Shown in pieces: positions 1 to 9,040 of a stretch of 64,000 nucleotides of DNA; position 1 is the first letter of the stretch; each line of letters starts with the position of its first letter. The stretch is from contig NZ_CANRKH010000006.1 in the NCBI RefSeq assembly GCF_947631165.1, positions 41,821-105,820 on the forward strand, read 5' to 3'. This stretch comes from an uncultured Dysosmobacter sp. Lineage in GTDB: Bacteria; Bacillota; Clostridia; Oscillospirales; Oscillospiraceae. Both the position numbers and the translations under genes were made by a program. The notes below the pieces were generated by a model that saw only the letters and a program-made list of their open reading frames with translations, ran no database searches and was not told the DNA's origin.

Positions 1-816
1 CTGAACCTGGAGCGGGCGGCCAGCAGGCTGGAGCAGAAGATCGCCACCAGCGCCATGGAGGAAAAGCAGATCCTGGACCGGCTGTGGGAGCATTATGAGC
101 TCAGCCACTCCGACGCGCAGGCCCAGCGCATTGAGCTGGAGAGCGTACCCAAGGCCAGCCGCCGCATCGGCGAACTGAAACGGGACATCTCTGCGCTGGG
201 GACCCCCAACATCGGCGCCATTGAGGAATACGAGCGGGTCAATGGCCGTTACACCTATCTCACCAGCCAGCGGGACGACGTGGAAAAGGCCAAGGAGGAG
301 CTGAACGGCATCATTGAGGAGATCACCAACCAGATGACCGTGATTTTTGCGGAGCAGTTCAAGCTGCTCTCCGAGAGCTTCCAGACCACCTTTGTGGAGC
401 TGTTCGGCGGCGGAACGGCGAAGCTGGAATTGGAGGATGAGAGCGACATTCTGGGCTGCGGCATTGAGATCAAGGCCCAGCCGCCGGGGAAGACGCTGAA
501 AACCATCTCCCTGCTGTCCGGCGGCGAGAAGGCCTTTGTGGCTATCGCCCTGTACTTTGCCATTTTGAAGGTCCACCCCACGCCCTTCTGTGTGATGGAC
601 GAGATCGAGGCCGCTCTGGACGACGCCAACGTGACCCGTTACGCCCGCTACATGCGAACCCTGGCGGGAAAGACCCAGTTCATCGTCATCACCCACCGCC
701 GCGGCACCATGGAGGAGGCCGACGTTCTCTACGGCGTCACCATGCAGGAGCAGGGTGTGAGTAAGATCTTGACCATCAATCTAAACGACATGGCGAAGGA
801 ATTGAAGATCAAGTGA
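1..816 (+). CDS. smc: Chromosome segregation protein SMC, C-terminal part (5' truncated by window)
   Basis: Open frame from base 1; ABC signature LLSGGEKAFVAIALYFAIL and Walker B/D-loop FCVMDEIEAALDDANV; directly upstream of ftsY. Confidence 0.95.
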   Translation: MNLERAASRLEQKIATSAMEEKQILDRLWEHYELSHSDAQAQRIELESVPKASRRIGELKRDISALGTPNIGAIEEYERVNGRYTYLTSQRDDVEKAKEELNGIIEEITNQMTVIFAEQFKLLSESFQTTFVELFGGGTAKLELEDESDILGCGIEIKAQPPGKTLKTISLLSGGEKAFVAIALYFAILKVHPTPFCVMDEIEAALDDANVTRYARYMRTLAGKTQFIVITHRRGTMEEADVLYGVTMQEQGVSKILTINLNDMAKELKIK

Positions 817-888
817 GCATGGTTACGCCCCGGCAGGGCTCCCGCTGAAACACAGCGTCAGCGGTTTTGGAAGGAAAAGGAGGAACAC

Positions 889-1119
889 ATGAATATTCAG
901 AATTGTCCGTTATGTGGAAAACTATTCGACCGGCGCGGAGTCACCAGGGTCTGCCCGAGCTGTACTGAAGCGCTCAGAGAAGATCTGAAGACGGTGCAGG
1001 CGTACATGGATGCCAATCCTTCCGCGAAGATCAGGGAGGCCGCCCAGGGTACCGGCGTGGATATTGACCGACTGCGGATCCTGGCGCGTCAAGGGTGGAT
1101 TACCTTTCCACAGGACTGA
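889..1119 (+). CDS. Small zinc-knuckle protein (flagellar YvyF-like)
   Basis: CPLCGKLF...CPSC motif, 76 aa, SD AAGGAGG upstream. Confidence 0.6.
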   Translation: MNIQNCPLCGKLFDRRGVTRVCPSCTEALREDLKTVQAYMDANPSAKIREAAQGTGVDIDRLRILARQGWITFPQD

Positions 1120-1143
1120 ACCATATGGGAGGAGCGAACTGCG

Positions 1144-2016
1144 TTGGGCTTTTTTGACAAACTGAAAAAAATCACCACCAATCTGTTCTCCGGCTTTACA
1201 GAGGCTGACGAGGCGTTTTTCGAGGAACTGGAGGAGACCCTGATCCTGGCAGACCTGGGTATGGACACCGCCCTGGACGCCGTGGAGAAGCTGCGGACGC
1301 GGGTCCGCCGGGAGAAGCTCCACGACCAGGAGGAGGTCCGGGCCGCCCTGCGGGACATTTTGACGGAGGAGATGACCGTGGGCGATACTGCCCTGGACAT
1401 TTCTGCTCAGCCAGCCGTAGTGCTGTTTATCGGCGTCAACGGCGTGGGCAAGACCACGTCCATCGGCAAGCTGGGCCACCAGCTGAAGGAGCAGGGCAAG
1501 CGGGTCCTGCTGTGCGCGGCGGACACCTTCCGGGCTGCCGCTGCCGACCAGCTGGAGATCTGGGCGGAGCGGGCCGGCTGCGAGATCGTCCGCCAGCACG
1601 AGGGGGCGGATCCTGGCGCGGTACTGTTCGACGCACTGCAGGCTGCCAAGGCCCGAAATGTGGACGTGGTGCTGTGCGATACCGCCGGACGGCTCCACAA
1701 CAAGGCCAACCTGATGGCGGAGCTGGCCAAGCTCAGCAAGATCATTGACCGGGAATGCCCCGGCTGCGCCCGGGAGACGCTGCTGGTGCTGGACGCCACC
1801 ACCGGGCAGAACGGCCTGATCCAGGCACGGACCTTCAAGGAGACGGCGGGCCTCACCGGCATTGTGCTGACCAAGCTGGACGGCACCGCCAAGGGCGGCA
1901 TCGTGGTGGCCATTGCCCGGGAGCTGGGCGTGCCTGTGAAATTCGCCGGCGTGGGTGAGGGCATCGACGACCTGCGGCCCTTTGACGCGAGGGCCTATGC
2001 CGAGGCCATTATATGA
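1144..2016 (+). CDS. ftsY: Signal recognition particle receptor FtsY
   Basis: GVNGVGKTTSIGKLG, DTFRAAAADQLEIWAER, DTAGRLHNKANLMAEL, TKLDGTAKGG; TTG start. Confidence 0.97.
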   Translation: MGFFDKLKKITTNLFSGFTEADEAFFEELEETLILADLGMDTALDAVEKLRTRVRREKLHDQEEVRAALRDILTEEMTVGDTALDISAQPAVVLFIGVNGVGKTTSIGKLGHQLKEQGKRVLLCAADTFRAAAADQLEIWAERAGCEIVRQHEGADPGAVLFDALQAAKARNVDVVLCDTAGRLHNKANLMAELAKLSKIIDRECPGCARETLLVLDATTGQNGLIQARTFKETAGLTGIVLTKLDGTAKGGIVVAIARELGVPVKFAGVGEGIDDLRPFDARAYAEAII

Positions 2017-2103
2017 TGAATATCACAAGGACCTGCCCCTGCTGCGGCGGGACAGCTGTACTCTGGCCTGCGGGCTGATCTTACTGCCACAAAAAGAGGA
2101 TGG

Positions 2104-2832
2104 ATGACAATGATTCGAAAAGACGGACGGGCGTTTGACCAGCTGCGCCCCATCAAGATCACCACGGATTTCGTGAAATTCGCGGAGGGCAGCTGCCTTA
2201 TCGAGTGCGGCGACACCAAGGTCCTCTGCTGCGCCAGTGTGGAGGACCGCACTCCGCCCCACGTGCCGGAGGGCCGGGGCTGGGTCACCGCTGAGTACTC
2301 CATGCTGCCCCGGGCCAACCGGGAGCGGAGCAGGCGGGACGTGGCCAAGCTGAAGCTCAGCCCCCGCAGCGCGGAGATCCAGAGGCTGGTGGGCCGGAGC
2401 CTGCGGGCCGCCGTGGATATGGAAAAGCTGGGGGAGCATACCATCACCATCGACTGCGACGTGCTCCAGGGTGACGGCGGGACCCGGACGGCCTCCGTCA
2501 CCGGCGGCTTCATCGCCCTGGCCCTGGCCTGCCGGAAGCTGGTGGAGGACGGCGTTCTTGCCGCCAGCCCCATTCGCCACTATGTCACCGGCATTTCCGC
2601 CGGCATTGTGGACGATACGGCCCTGCTGGACCTGCAGTACAGCGAGGACAGCCGCGCTCAGGTGGACCTGAACTGCGTGATGAACGAGCAGGGGGAGATC
2701 ATTGAGGTCCAGGGCACCGGCGAGGGCCGGGCTTTCACCCTGGCGGAGCAGCAGGAGCTGGTGCGCCTGTGCGCCAAGGGGAACCGGGAGCTTCTGGCCA
2801 TTCAGAAAAAAGCGCTGGGAGGAAAGGCTTGA
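2104..2832 (+). CDS. rph: Ribonuclease PH
   Basis: Full-length RNase PH-like sequence (MIRKDGRAFDQLRPIKI...GDGGTRTASVTGG). Confidence 0.95.
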   Translation: MTMIRKDGRAFDQLRPIKITTDFVKFAEGSCLIECGDTKVLCCASVEDRTPPHVPEGRGWVTAEYSMLPRANRERSRRDVAKLKLSPRSAEIQRLVGRSLRAAVDMEKLGEHTITIDCDVLQGDGGTRTASVTGGFIALALACRKLVEDGVLAASPIRHYVTGISAGIVDDTALLDLQYSEDSRAQVDLNCVMNEQGEIIEVQGTGEGRAFTLAEQQELVRLCAKGNRELLAIQKKALGGKA

Positions 2833-3428
2833 TGGCTGAAAAATTTGTACTTGCGACCCACAATCCGGGGAAGCTGAGGGAGATGCGCGAGATCCTGGGC
2901 AAACTGGGGATCGAAGTGGTCGGCCCCAAAGACCTGGGGATCGACGCGGAGGTGGAGGAGACCGGCACCACCTTTGCCGAAAATGCCATGCTGAAGGCCA
3001 AGGCCGTCTGCAGGGCGGCGAAGCTGCCTGCCATCGCTGACGATTCCGGCCTCTGTGTGGACGCACTGAACGGCGGTCCCGGGGTCTACTCCGCCCGCTA
3101 CGGCGGCGAGGGCCTGGACGACAAAGGCCGTTATATGCTGCTGCTGAACAGCCTGCGGGGCCAGTCCAGCCGGAAGGCCCACTTTGCCTGCGCCATCGCC
3201 TGTGTGTTCCCAAATGGAAAGACGCTGACCGCCGAGGGCCGCTGTGACGGCACCATCGCCTTTGCTCCCATGGGGGAGGGCGGCTTCGGCTACGACCCGG
3301 TGTTCTTCGTGCCGGAGAAGGCCAAGACCTTCGCGCAGCTGACGGACGGGGAGAAGAACGAGATCTCTCACCGGGGGAAAGCACTGACGGAATTTTCAGA
3401 AAAACTTGCAACTTATTTGAAGAAATAA
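2832..3428 (+). CDS. rdgB: XTP/dITP diphosphatase (RdgB/HAM1)
   Basis: FVLATHNPGKLREMREIL, ADDSGLCVDAL, GFGYDPVF; TGATG overlap with rph. Confidence 0.95.
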   Translation: MAEKFVLATHNPGKLREMREILGKLGIEVVGPKDLGIDAEVEETGTTFAENAMLKAKAVCRAAKLPAIADDSGLCVDALNGGPGVYSARYGGEGLDDKGRYMLLLNSLRGQSSRKAHFACAIACVFPNGKTLTAEGRCDGTIAFAPMGEGGFGYDPVFFVPEKAKTFAQLTDGEKNEISHRGKALTEFSEKLATYLKK

Positions 3429-3456
3429 ACGTCTTATACTTTAAAAGAGAGAAATC

Positions 3457-3687
3457 ATGAAAAACTCGAGGAAATGCCCCAAGTGCGGCAGTACGGACAT
3501 CGTGTGCTGCAAGGCCGTGGTCAAAGGGGCGTATGACCGCATCCAGAGAGGCATTGTCGCACAAGCTGACACAGACCGCTGGGTCTGCTGTGCCTGCGGC
3601 TACTGTGAACTGTGGGTTGACCAGGAGGCGCTGAAGGACCTGAGGGAATATTGGGGAGTCCCTGAAGATAACGGAACAGAAAGGTGA
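3457..3687 (+). CDS. Small zinc-ribbon protein
   Basis: CPKCGSTDIVCC...CCACGYCE, 76 aa. Confidence 0.65.
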   Translation: MKNSRKCPKCGSTDIVCCKAVVKGAYDRIQRGIVAQADTDRWVCCACGYCELWVDQEALKDLREYWGVPEDNGTER

Positions 3688-3715
3688 GGCGGAGAGATTA
3701 TCCGCCGGAAGAGAT

Positions 3716-4051
3716 ATGGAACTGACAAGCAAACAGCGGGCCCAGCTGCGGGGATTGGCCAACACCATCGACACCATCATCCACATCGGCAAGGACGGCA
3801 TTGGCGACAATCTCATCAAGCAGGCTGATGACGCATTGGAGGCCCGGGAACTCATCAAGGGCCGGGTCCTGGACAATAATATCGAGTATGACGCCCGCCT
3901 TGCGGCGGCGGAGCTGGCCAAGGCAACCCGCAGCGAGGTGGTCCAGGTGATAGGGACCAAGTTTGTGCTGTACCGGGAGAGCCACAGCAAGCCCAGGGAG
4001 AAGCGCATCCAGCTGGCGAAGAGAAAAACAATGAAGAATGAGAAATTTTAG
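3716..4051 (+). CDS. yhbY: YhbY-family RNA-binding (CRM domain) protein
   Basis: MELTSKQRAQLRGLANTIDTIIHIGKDGIGDNLIKQADDALEARELIKGRVL. Confidence 0.9.
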   Translation: MELTSKQRAQLRGLANTIDTIIHIGKDGIGDNLIKQADDALEARELIKGRVLDNNIEYDARLAAAELAKATRSEVVQVIGTKFVLYRESHSKPREKRIQLAKRKTMKNEKF

Positions 4052-4152
4052 TGTCCGGCGAAGCCGGACAAATCAAACGATTCTGCCTGCGGCGGAATAC
4101 AGCAATTCTGAACTCCTAATTTCTAATTCCTGATTCGAGAAGAGGAACTGCG

Positions 4153-5343
4153 ATGAAAATTGGCGTTTACGGCGGGACGTTCAATCCGCCGCATCTGGGG
4201 CATATTACCGCCGCCCGGGCGGTGATGGAGCTGCTGAAGCTGGACCGGCTGCTGTTGGTGCCGGCGGGACTGCCGCCCCACAAGGCGCTGCCTGCCGGCA
4301 GTCCTACACCGGAGCAGCGGCTGGAGATGACCCGGCTGGCGGGAGAGCAGCTGGCCCTGGGCGACCAGGTCAGGACGCTGGATATAGAGGTATACCGCCA
4401 GGGAAAGAGCTTTACCTCCGACACACTGGCACAGATGAAGGCCCAGTATCCGGAGGACGAGCTGTGGCTGCTGATGGGTACGGACATGTTCCTGACCCTT
4501 CAGGCCTGGCACGAACCGGAAAAGATCCTCTCCCTGGCCGGCATTGCCGCTTTCGGCCGCACGGAGGCGGACACCGAGGAGCTGTTCGCCGTTCAGCGGG
4601 ACTATCTTTACAGGACCTATCCTCAGGCGCGGCTCTTCACATTGACCATCCCCGGCGTGGTGGATGTTTCCTCCACGGAGCTGCGGGAGAAACTGGCGGC
4701 GGGGAAGGGGGCCAATCTGCTGGCCCCGGCGGTGTACGGCTACATCCTGCGCCACGGGCTGTACGGGACCCATGCGGATCTGAAGCGCCTGTCCCTCAGC
4801 CAGCTCCGGCCAGTGGCTCTCAGCTATCTGAAGCACCAGCGCATCCCCCATGTGCTGGGAGCGGAGCAGGAGGCCATCCGCCTGGCGGAGCGCTACGGCG
4901 CCGACGTGGAGAAGGCCCGCAGGGCGGCGCTGCTCCACGACTGCACCAAGAAGCTGGACATGGACCAGCAGCTTGCGTTATGTAAACAATACGGCATCCA
5001 GCTGGATGAGCTGGAGCGGCAGGCTTTGAAGCTGCTCCATGCCAAGACCGGCGCCGCTATTGCCAGGGACGTGTTCGGGATGGACGCGGAGATCTGCGAA
5101 GCCATCCGATGGCACACTACGGGCCGCGCCGATATGACCAAGCTGGAAAAAATTATTTATCTGGCGGACTATATCGAGCCGTCCCGGGATTTTCCGGGGG
5201 TGGACAAGCTCCGCGAAGTGTGTTATGAAGATCTGGACAAGGGCCTGCTGATGGGCCTGGAGATGACCATCGAGGAAATGACGGGTATGGGAAACCCGGT
5301 ACACCGCGCCACCGTGGAAGCGCGGGACTGGCTGAAAGGATAG
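4153..5343 (+). CDS. Fused nicotinate-nucleotide adenylyltransferase (NadD) and YqeK-type HD hydrolase
   Basis: N-terminal GGTFNPPHLGHI (NadD); C-terminal ALLHDCTKK...WHTTGRADMTKLEKIIYLADYIEP (YqeK HD); one continuous ORF. Confidence 0.92.
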   Translation: MKIGVYGGTFNPPHLGHITAARAVMELLKLDRLLLVPAGLPPHKALPAGSPTPEQRLEMTRLAGEQLALGDQVRTLDIEVYRQGKSFTSDTLAQMKAQYPEDELWLLMGTDMFLTLQAWHEPEKILSLAGIAAFGRTEADTEELFAVQRDYLYRTYPQARLFTLTIPGVVDVSSTELREKLAAGKGANLLAPAVYGYILRHGLYGTHADLKRLSLSQLRPVALSYLKHQRIPHVLGAEQEAIRLAERYGADVEKARRAALLHDCTKKLDMDQQLALCKQYGIQLDELERQALKLLHAKTGAAIARDVFGMDAEICEAIRWHTTGRADMTKLEKIIYLADYIEPSRDFPGVDKLREVCYEDLDKGLLMGLEMTIEEMTGMGNPVHRATVEARDWLKG

Positions 5344-5350
5344 AGATACA

Positions 5351-6901
5351 GTGAACCAGAGAGAAGAAAAGGGCGGGAGCCGCCTCCAAAAACCGAAAAA
5401 AGAAAAAAAACCGAAAAAGCCCAGCCGTCTGACCCGCCAGCAGAAGGTATTGATGGTGATAGCGGTGATCCTGGCGGTGGTGCTGGTGGCAGTGGTGGCC
5501 TGCCAGAGCCTGTTCGTCCGGCCGGACCTGGAGCACAAAAAGAAACCCAATACCGTGACGAAGGACGACGGCACCGTGGAGGAGATCGACTACGGCGAGG
5601 GCGTCCGCCCCAGGGCCGACGGCGAGCGGAAGAGCAAGGACTACTACACGGTGCTGATCCTTGGCCGGGACACGGGGGGCGGCGGCAACACGGACACCAT
5701 GCTGCTGGCCAGTTACGATGTGACCAATCAAAAGGCCACCGTTATGTCCATCCCCCGGGACACCATGGTGAATGTGCCATGGGACATCAAGCGCATCAAC
5801 TCCGTTTATAATTATTACGGCGGCGGAGAGAAGGGCATCCAGCATCTCTACAAGGAGATTTCCCAGCTGGTGGGCTTTGAGCCGGACTTCCAGGTCATCG
5901 TGGAGTGGGAGGCCGTGGGCAAGATCGTGGAGGCCATGGGCGGCGTGTGGTTCGACGTGCCCCGGGACATGAATTACGAGGACCCCTATCAGGACCTGAA
6001 GATCCACCAGACCAAGGGCTATCGCCTGCTCTCTGGTGAGGACGCCATGCAGGTGCTTCGCTACCGCCATGACAATGTGAAGAACGGCATAATGCTGGGC
6101 TATCCCGACGGCGACCTGGGCCGCATCAAGACCCAGCAGGCGCTGCTGAAAGCTATGGTGGAGCAGCTTTTGAAGCTGGAGAACATCACCAAGGTCAACC
6201 AGTTCGTCAAGGTGTTTCAGGAGTGCGTGGAGACGGATATGAGCTTCCAGAACATCCTGTGGTTTGCCCAGTCGGCGTACCTGGGCGGATTGAAAATGGA
6301 AAATGTGAACTTTGTCACCATGCCCAATAAGGGGGCCTATTGCTGGAGCCGCAGCGTAGGCAACAACCAGTCCTATGTGGTCCCCATCGCCAAGGAACTG
6401 CTGGAGCTGGTGAACAACGAGCTCAGCCCCTTTGTGGAGACCTTTACCATGAGCGACCTGGACATCATGTCCGTCAATTCCGACGGCAGCGTCAGTTCCT
6501 CCACCGGCTATGTAGAGGACAAGAAGGCCGCGTCGCCGCCGGTGAAGCCCACCAAGCCCGTGGAGACGGAGGACCCCGATGTGGATGAAAACGGCGATCC
6601 CATCGACCCTAACGGCGGCGGGACCATCGTGGTGGACCCCACTGCCGATCCCAATACCGGCACAGTCACCGATCCTGGCACGATTACCGATCCTGGCGCC
6701 GTGACAGACCCGACCACCAGCACGGACCCCAATGTCCCCGGCGGCGGGCTGGACGTCAATGATCCCGGCATCGTAGACCCCGGGGCCGTCGATCCCACCG
6801 CTGGCTATCCTGGCACGACTCCGCCGGATGGCGGCGGAGAGGCTCCGGCGGAGCCGGACGTCCCGGATTTTTCCGTGATCGAGCCGCCGCCGGCGGCGTA
6901 A
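5351..6901 (+). CDS. LytR-CpsA-Psr (LCP) family protein, copy 1
   Basis: N-terminal TM, LILGRDTGGGGNTDTMLLASYD, SIPRDTMV, LRYRHDN; Pro/Asp/Gly-rich tail. Confidence 0.93.
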   Translation: MNQREEKGGSRLQKPKKEKKPKKPSRLTRQQKVLMVIAVILAVVLVAVVACQSLFVRPDLEHKKKPNTVTKDDGTVEEIDYGEGVRPRADGERKSKDYYTVLILGRDTGGGGNTDTMLLASYDVTNQKATVMSIPRDTMVNVPWDIKRINSVYNYYGGGEKGIQHLYKEISQLVGFEPDFQVIVEWEAVGKIVEAMGGVWFDVPRDMNYEDPYQDLKIHQTKGYRLLSGEDAMQVLRYRHDNVKNGIMLGYPDGDLGRIKTQQALLKAMVEQLLKLENITKVNQFVKVFQECVETDMSFQNILWFAQSAYLGGLKMENVNFVTMPNKGAYCWSRSVGNNQSYVVPIAKELLELVNNELSPFVETFTMSDLDIMSVNSDGSVSSSTGYVEDKKAASPPVKPTKPVETEDPDVDENGDPIDPNGGGTIVVDPTADPNTGTVTDPGTITDPGAVTDPTTSTDPNVPGGGLDVNDPGIVDPGAVDPTAGYPGTTPPDGGGEAPAEPDVPDFSVIEPPPAA

Positions 6902-6910
6902 GGAGACGAT

Positions 6911-8341
6911 ATGCCGGATACAGAGAGACGCCCTGAGGCCCAGGAAAACGGCAGATGTGTGCGGAAAAAGAAAGACCGCCTGACCAGGGGCCAAAGGCTG
7001 CTGATGGCCTTGGCCGTCCTGTTGGCGGCGGCGCTGGCGGTCACGCTGGCGCACCGAAAGCTGGTGGCACGGCCGGATATTGAAAAAACGCCTCTGGTGG
7101 ATGGGCTGGTGTCCGCCAATGAGGCGGATACGGATGCAGGCATCCGTCCCAAGGTAGACGGCCAGCGGAAAAGTGCGGACTATTATACGGTGCTGATCCT
7201 TGGCCGGGACACGGGGGGCGGCGGCAATACGGATACCATGCTGCTGGCCAGTTATGATGTGACCAACCAGAAGGCCACCGTCATGTCCATCCCCCGGGAT
7301 ACCATGGTCAACGTTTCCTGGGACGTGAAAAAGATCAACTCCGTATACAACAGCTGCGGCGGAGGAGAAGAGGGTATCCAGGGCCTGTACAGGGAGATCT
7401 CCCAGCTGGTGGGCTTTGAGCCGGATTTTCGGGTCGTGCTGGAATGGGAGGCCGTGGGCGCTTTGGTGGAGGCCATCGGCGGTGTAGAGTTCGATGTTCC
7501 CTACGACATGGACTATGACGACGATGTGCAGGACCTGCATATCCACCAGGCGGCGGGAGTCCGCAGGCTGTCCGGCGAGGACGCTATGCAGGTCATCCGC
7601 TGGCGGGAGAACAACAACGACAGCCCATACGGCTACCGCAAACGGGACGGCGGCATCGGGGATTCCGGCCGAATGAAGGTCCAGCAGGCGTTTTTGAAGG
7701 CGGTCATCCAGCAGACCCTGACGATCCAGAATGCCCTCAATATCCGCAAGATCGCCAAGGTGTTTCAGGAACATGTGGATACCGACCTGGCGTTCTCCAA
7801 CATCTGCTGGTTCGCGGAGCAGGCGGTGCTGGGCGGCCTGCAAACGGAGGATGTGGAATTCCTCACCATGCCCTATCGGGGCGCCAACGCTTACAGCCGC
7901 TATTACACCAAGCTCAACGGAAGCTATTCGGAGCTGGCTTATGTGACCCCGGTAGCCGATGAGCTGCTGGAGCTTGTGAATGAGAAGCTGAGCCCCTTTG
8001 CGGAGATCTTTACTCTGGCGGATCTGGATATTATGTCTGTCAATGCCGACGGGTCTATCAGCTCCACCACCGGTCATGTGGAGGACAGTCAGGCGGCCGG
8101 GCCGCCGGTGAAGTCCGCCGCGAAGCCGTCGGAGACCCCATCGGAGGAAGCGCCCGCCGCCGCCCCGCCGGATGTTTCAGCAGAGACGCCGTCAATGCCG
8201 GAAGAGGAAGCAACCGCGCCCCCGGAAGAGTCGCCGGCCGCGGAGCCGCCTGTTATAGAGGATCCCGCGGAGCCGCCGGAGGTCTCCGCACCAGATGAAG
8301 AGGAAATATTCAGTACCATTGAGCCGCCTCCGGCGGCCTAG
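6911..8341 (+). CDS. LytR-CpsA-Psr (LCP) family protein, copy 2
   Basis: Paralog of 5351..6901 with the same LCP motifs and a Pro/Glu-rich tail. Confidence 0.93.
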   Translation: MPDTERRPEAQENGRCVRKKKDRLTRGQRLLMALAVLLAAALAVTLAHRKLVARPDIEKTPLVDGLVSANEADTDAGIRPKVDGQRKSADYYTVLILGRDTGGGGNTDTMLLASYDVTNQKATVMSIPRDTMVNVSWDVKKINSVYNSCGGGEEGIQGLYREISQLVGFEPDFRVVLEWEAVGALVEAIGGVEFDVPYDMDYDDDVQDLHIHQAAGVRRLSGEDAMQVIRWRENNNDSPYGYRKRDGGIGDSGRMKVQQAFLKAVIQQTLTIQNALNIRKIAKVFQEHVDTDLAFSNICWFAEQAVLGGLQTEDVEFLTMPYRGANAYSRYYTKLNGSYSELAYVTPVADELLELVNEKLSPFAEIFTLADLDIMSVNADGSISSTTGHVEDSQAAGPPVKSAAKPSETPSEEAPAAAPPDVSAETPSMPEEEATAPPEESPAAEPPVIEDPAEPPEVSAPDEEEIFSTIEPPPAA

Positions 8342-8365
8342 ATTGGAATAGAAAGGAATGACCAT

Positions 8366-8728
8366 ATGATACCAAAAGAATTGGCGATCATTGCCGCCAA
8401 GGCCCTGGACGAGAAAAAGGGCAGAGAGATCAGCGCCATTCAGGTGACGGAACAGACGACTCTGGCGGATTACTTCGTCATTGCCACTGGCAGTTCCAAC
8501 ACGCAGATCAACGCCTTGTCCGGCGCTGTGGAAAAAGCCATGAAGGAGCAGGCGGGGGAGGACCCCCTGCGCCGGGAAGGCTACCGGGAGGGAACCTGGG
8601 TCTTGCTGGACTACGGCTGCGTGGTGGTCCATATCTTCTCCGAAGAGGCCCGGGAGTTTTACGCCCTGGAGAGATTGTGGCACGACGGTACGCCCCTGGA
8701 CCTGAGCGGCGTGCTGACGAGAGACTGA
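8366..8728 (+). CDS. rsfS: Ribosomal silencing factor RsfS
   Basis: ALDEKKGREISAIQV...LADYFVIATGSSNTQ...EGYREGTWVLLDYGCVVVHIF. Confidence 0.95.
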   Translation: MIPKELAIIAAKALDEKKGREISAIQVTEQTTLADYFVIATGSSNTQINALSGAVEKAMKEQAGEDPLRREGYREGTWVLLDYGCVVVHIFSEEAREFYALERLWHDGTPLDLSGVLTRD

Positions 8729-8733
8729 GGGCC
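8648..8733 (+). repeat. 86-bp direct repeat, copy 1 (3' end of rsfS)
   Basis: Near-identical to 8856-8941 (offset 208 bp, one mismatch seen, just after the stop codon). Confidence 0.95.
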
Positions 8734-8855
8734 TCCCGCGCCGAGTGGCGCGTCCAAGCGTTTTGCCGCAGGCAAAACCTTGAAATGGGCGGGCTTTGCC
8801 TGCCGATTTGAGTCTGATCACGGGGTCCCCGCAAAATTGAAAATTTTGTGGGGCT
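8734..8855. repeat. Interspersed intergenic repeat, copy 1 (two hairpins)
   Basis: Hairpins GTTTTGCC-GCA-GGCAAAAC and CCCCGCAAAATT-GAA-AATTTTGTGGGG; homologous to 14893-15015. Confidence 0.85.
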
Positions 8856-8941
8856 GCCCGGGAGTTTTACGCCCTGGAGAGATTGTGGCACGACGGTACG
8901 CCCCTGGACCTGAGCGGCGTGCTGACGAGAGACTGAAGGCC
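8856..8941 (+). repeat. 86-bp direct repeat, copy 2 (duplicated rsfS 3' end)
   Basis: Duplicate of 8648-8733. Confidence 0.95.
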
Positions 8942-9040
8942 CCTTGTAACTTTTGTTACAGATCTGTCATCAAATTGTAGTAGACATAAAATCGTCCCAC
9001 CCTTATACTGATATCAAAATCAGATAAGGGTGGGATCTTT

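Noticed and set aside
2023-4008. 661-aa minus-strand ORF
   Set aside because: Spans rph, rdgB and yhbY on the opposite strand; those plus-strand genes are unambiguous.
5153-8077. 974-aa minus-strand ORF
   Set aside because: Mirror ORF of the tandem LCP genes in GC-rich DNA; low-complexity translation, no family motifs; the plus-strand genes have clear domains and SDs.
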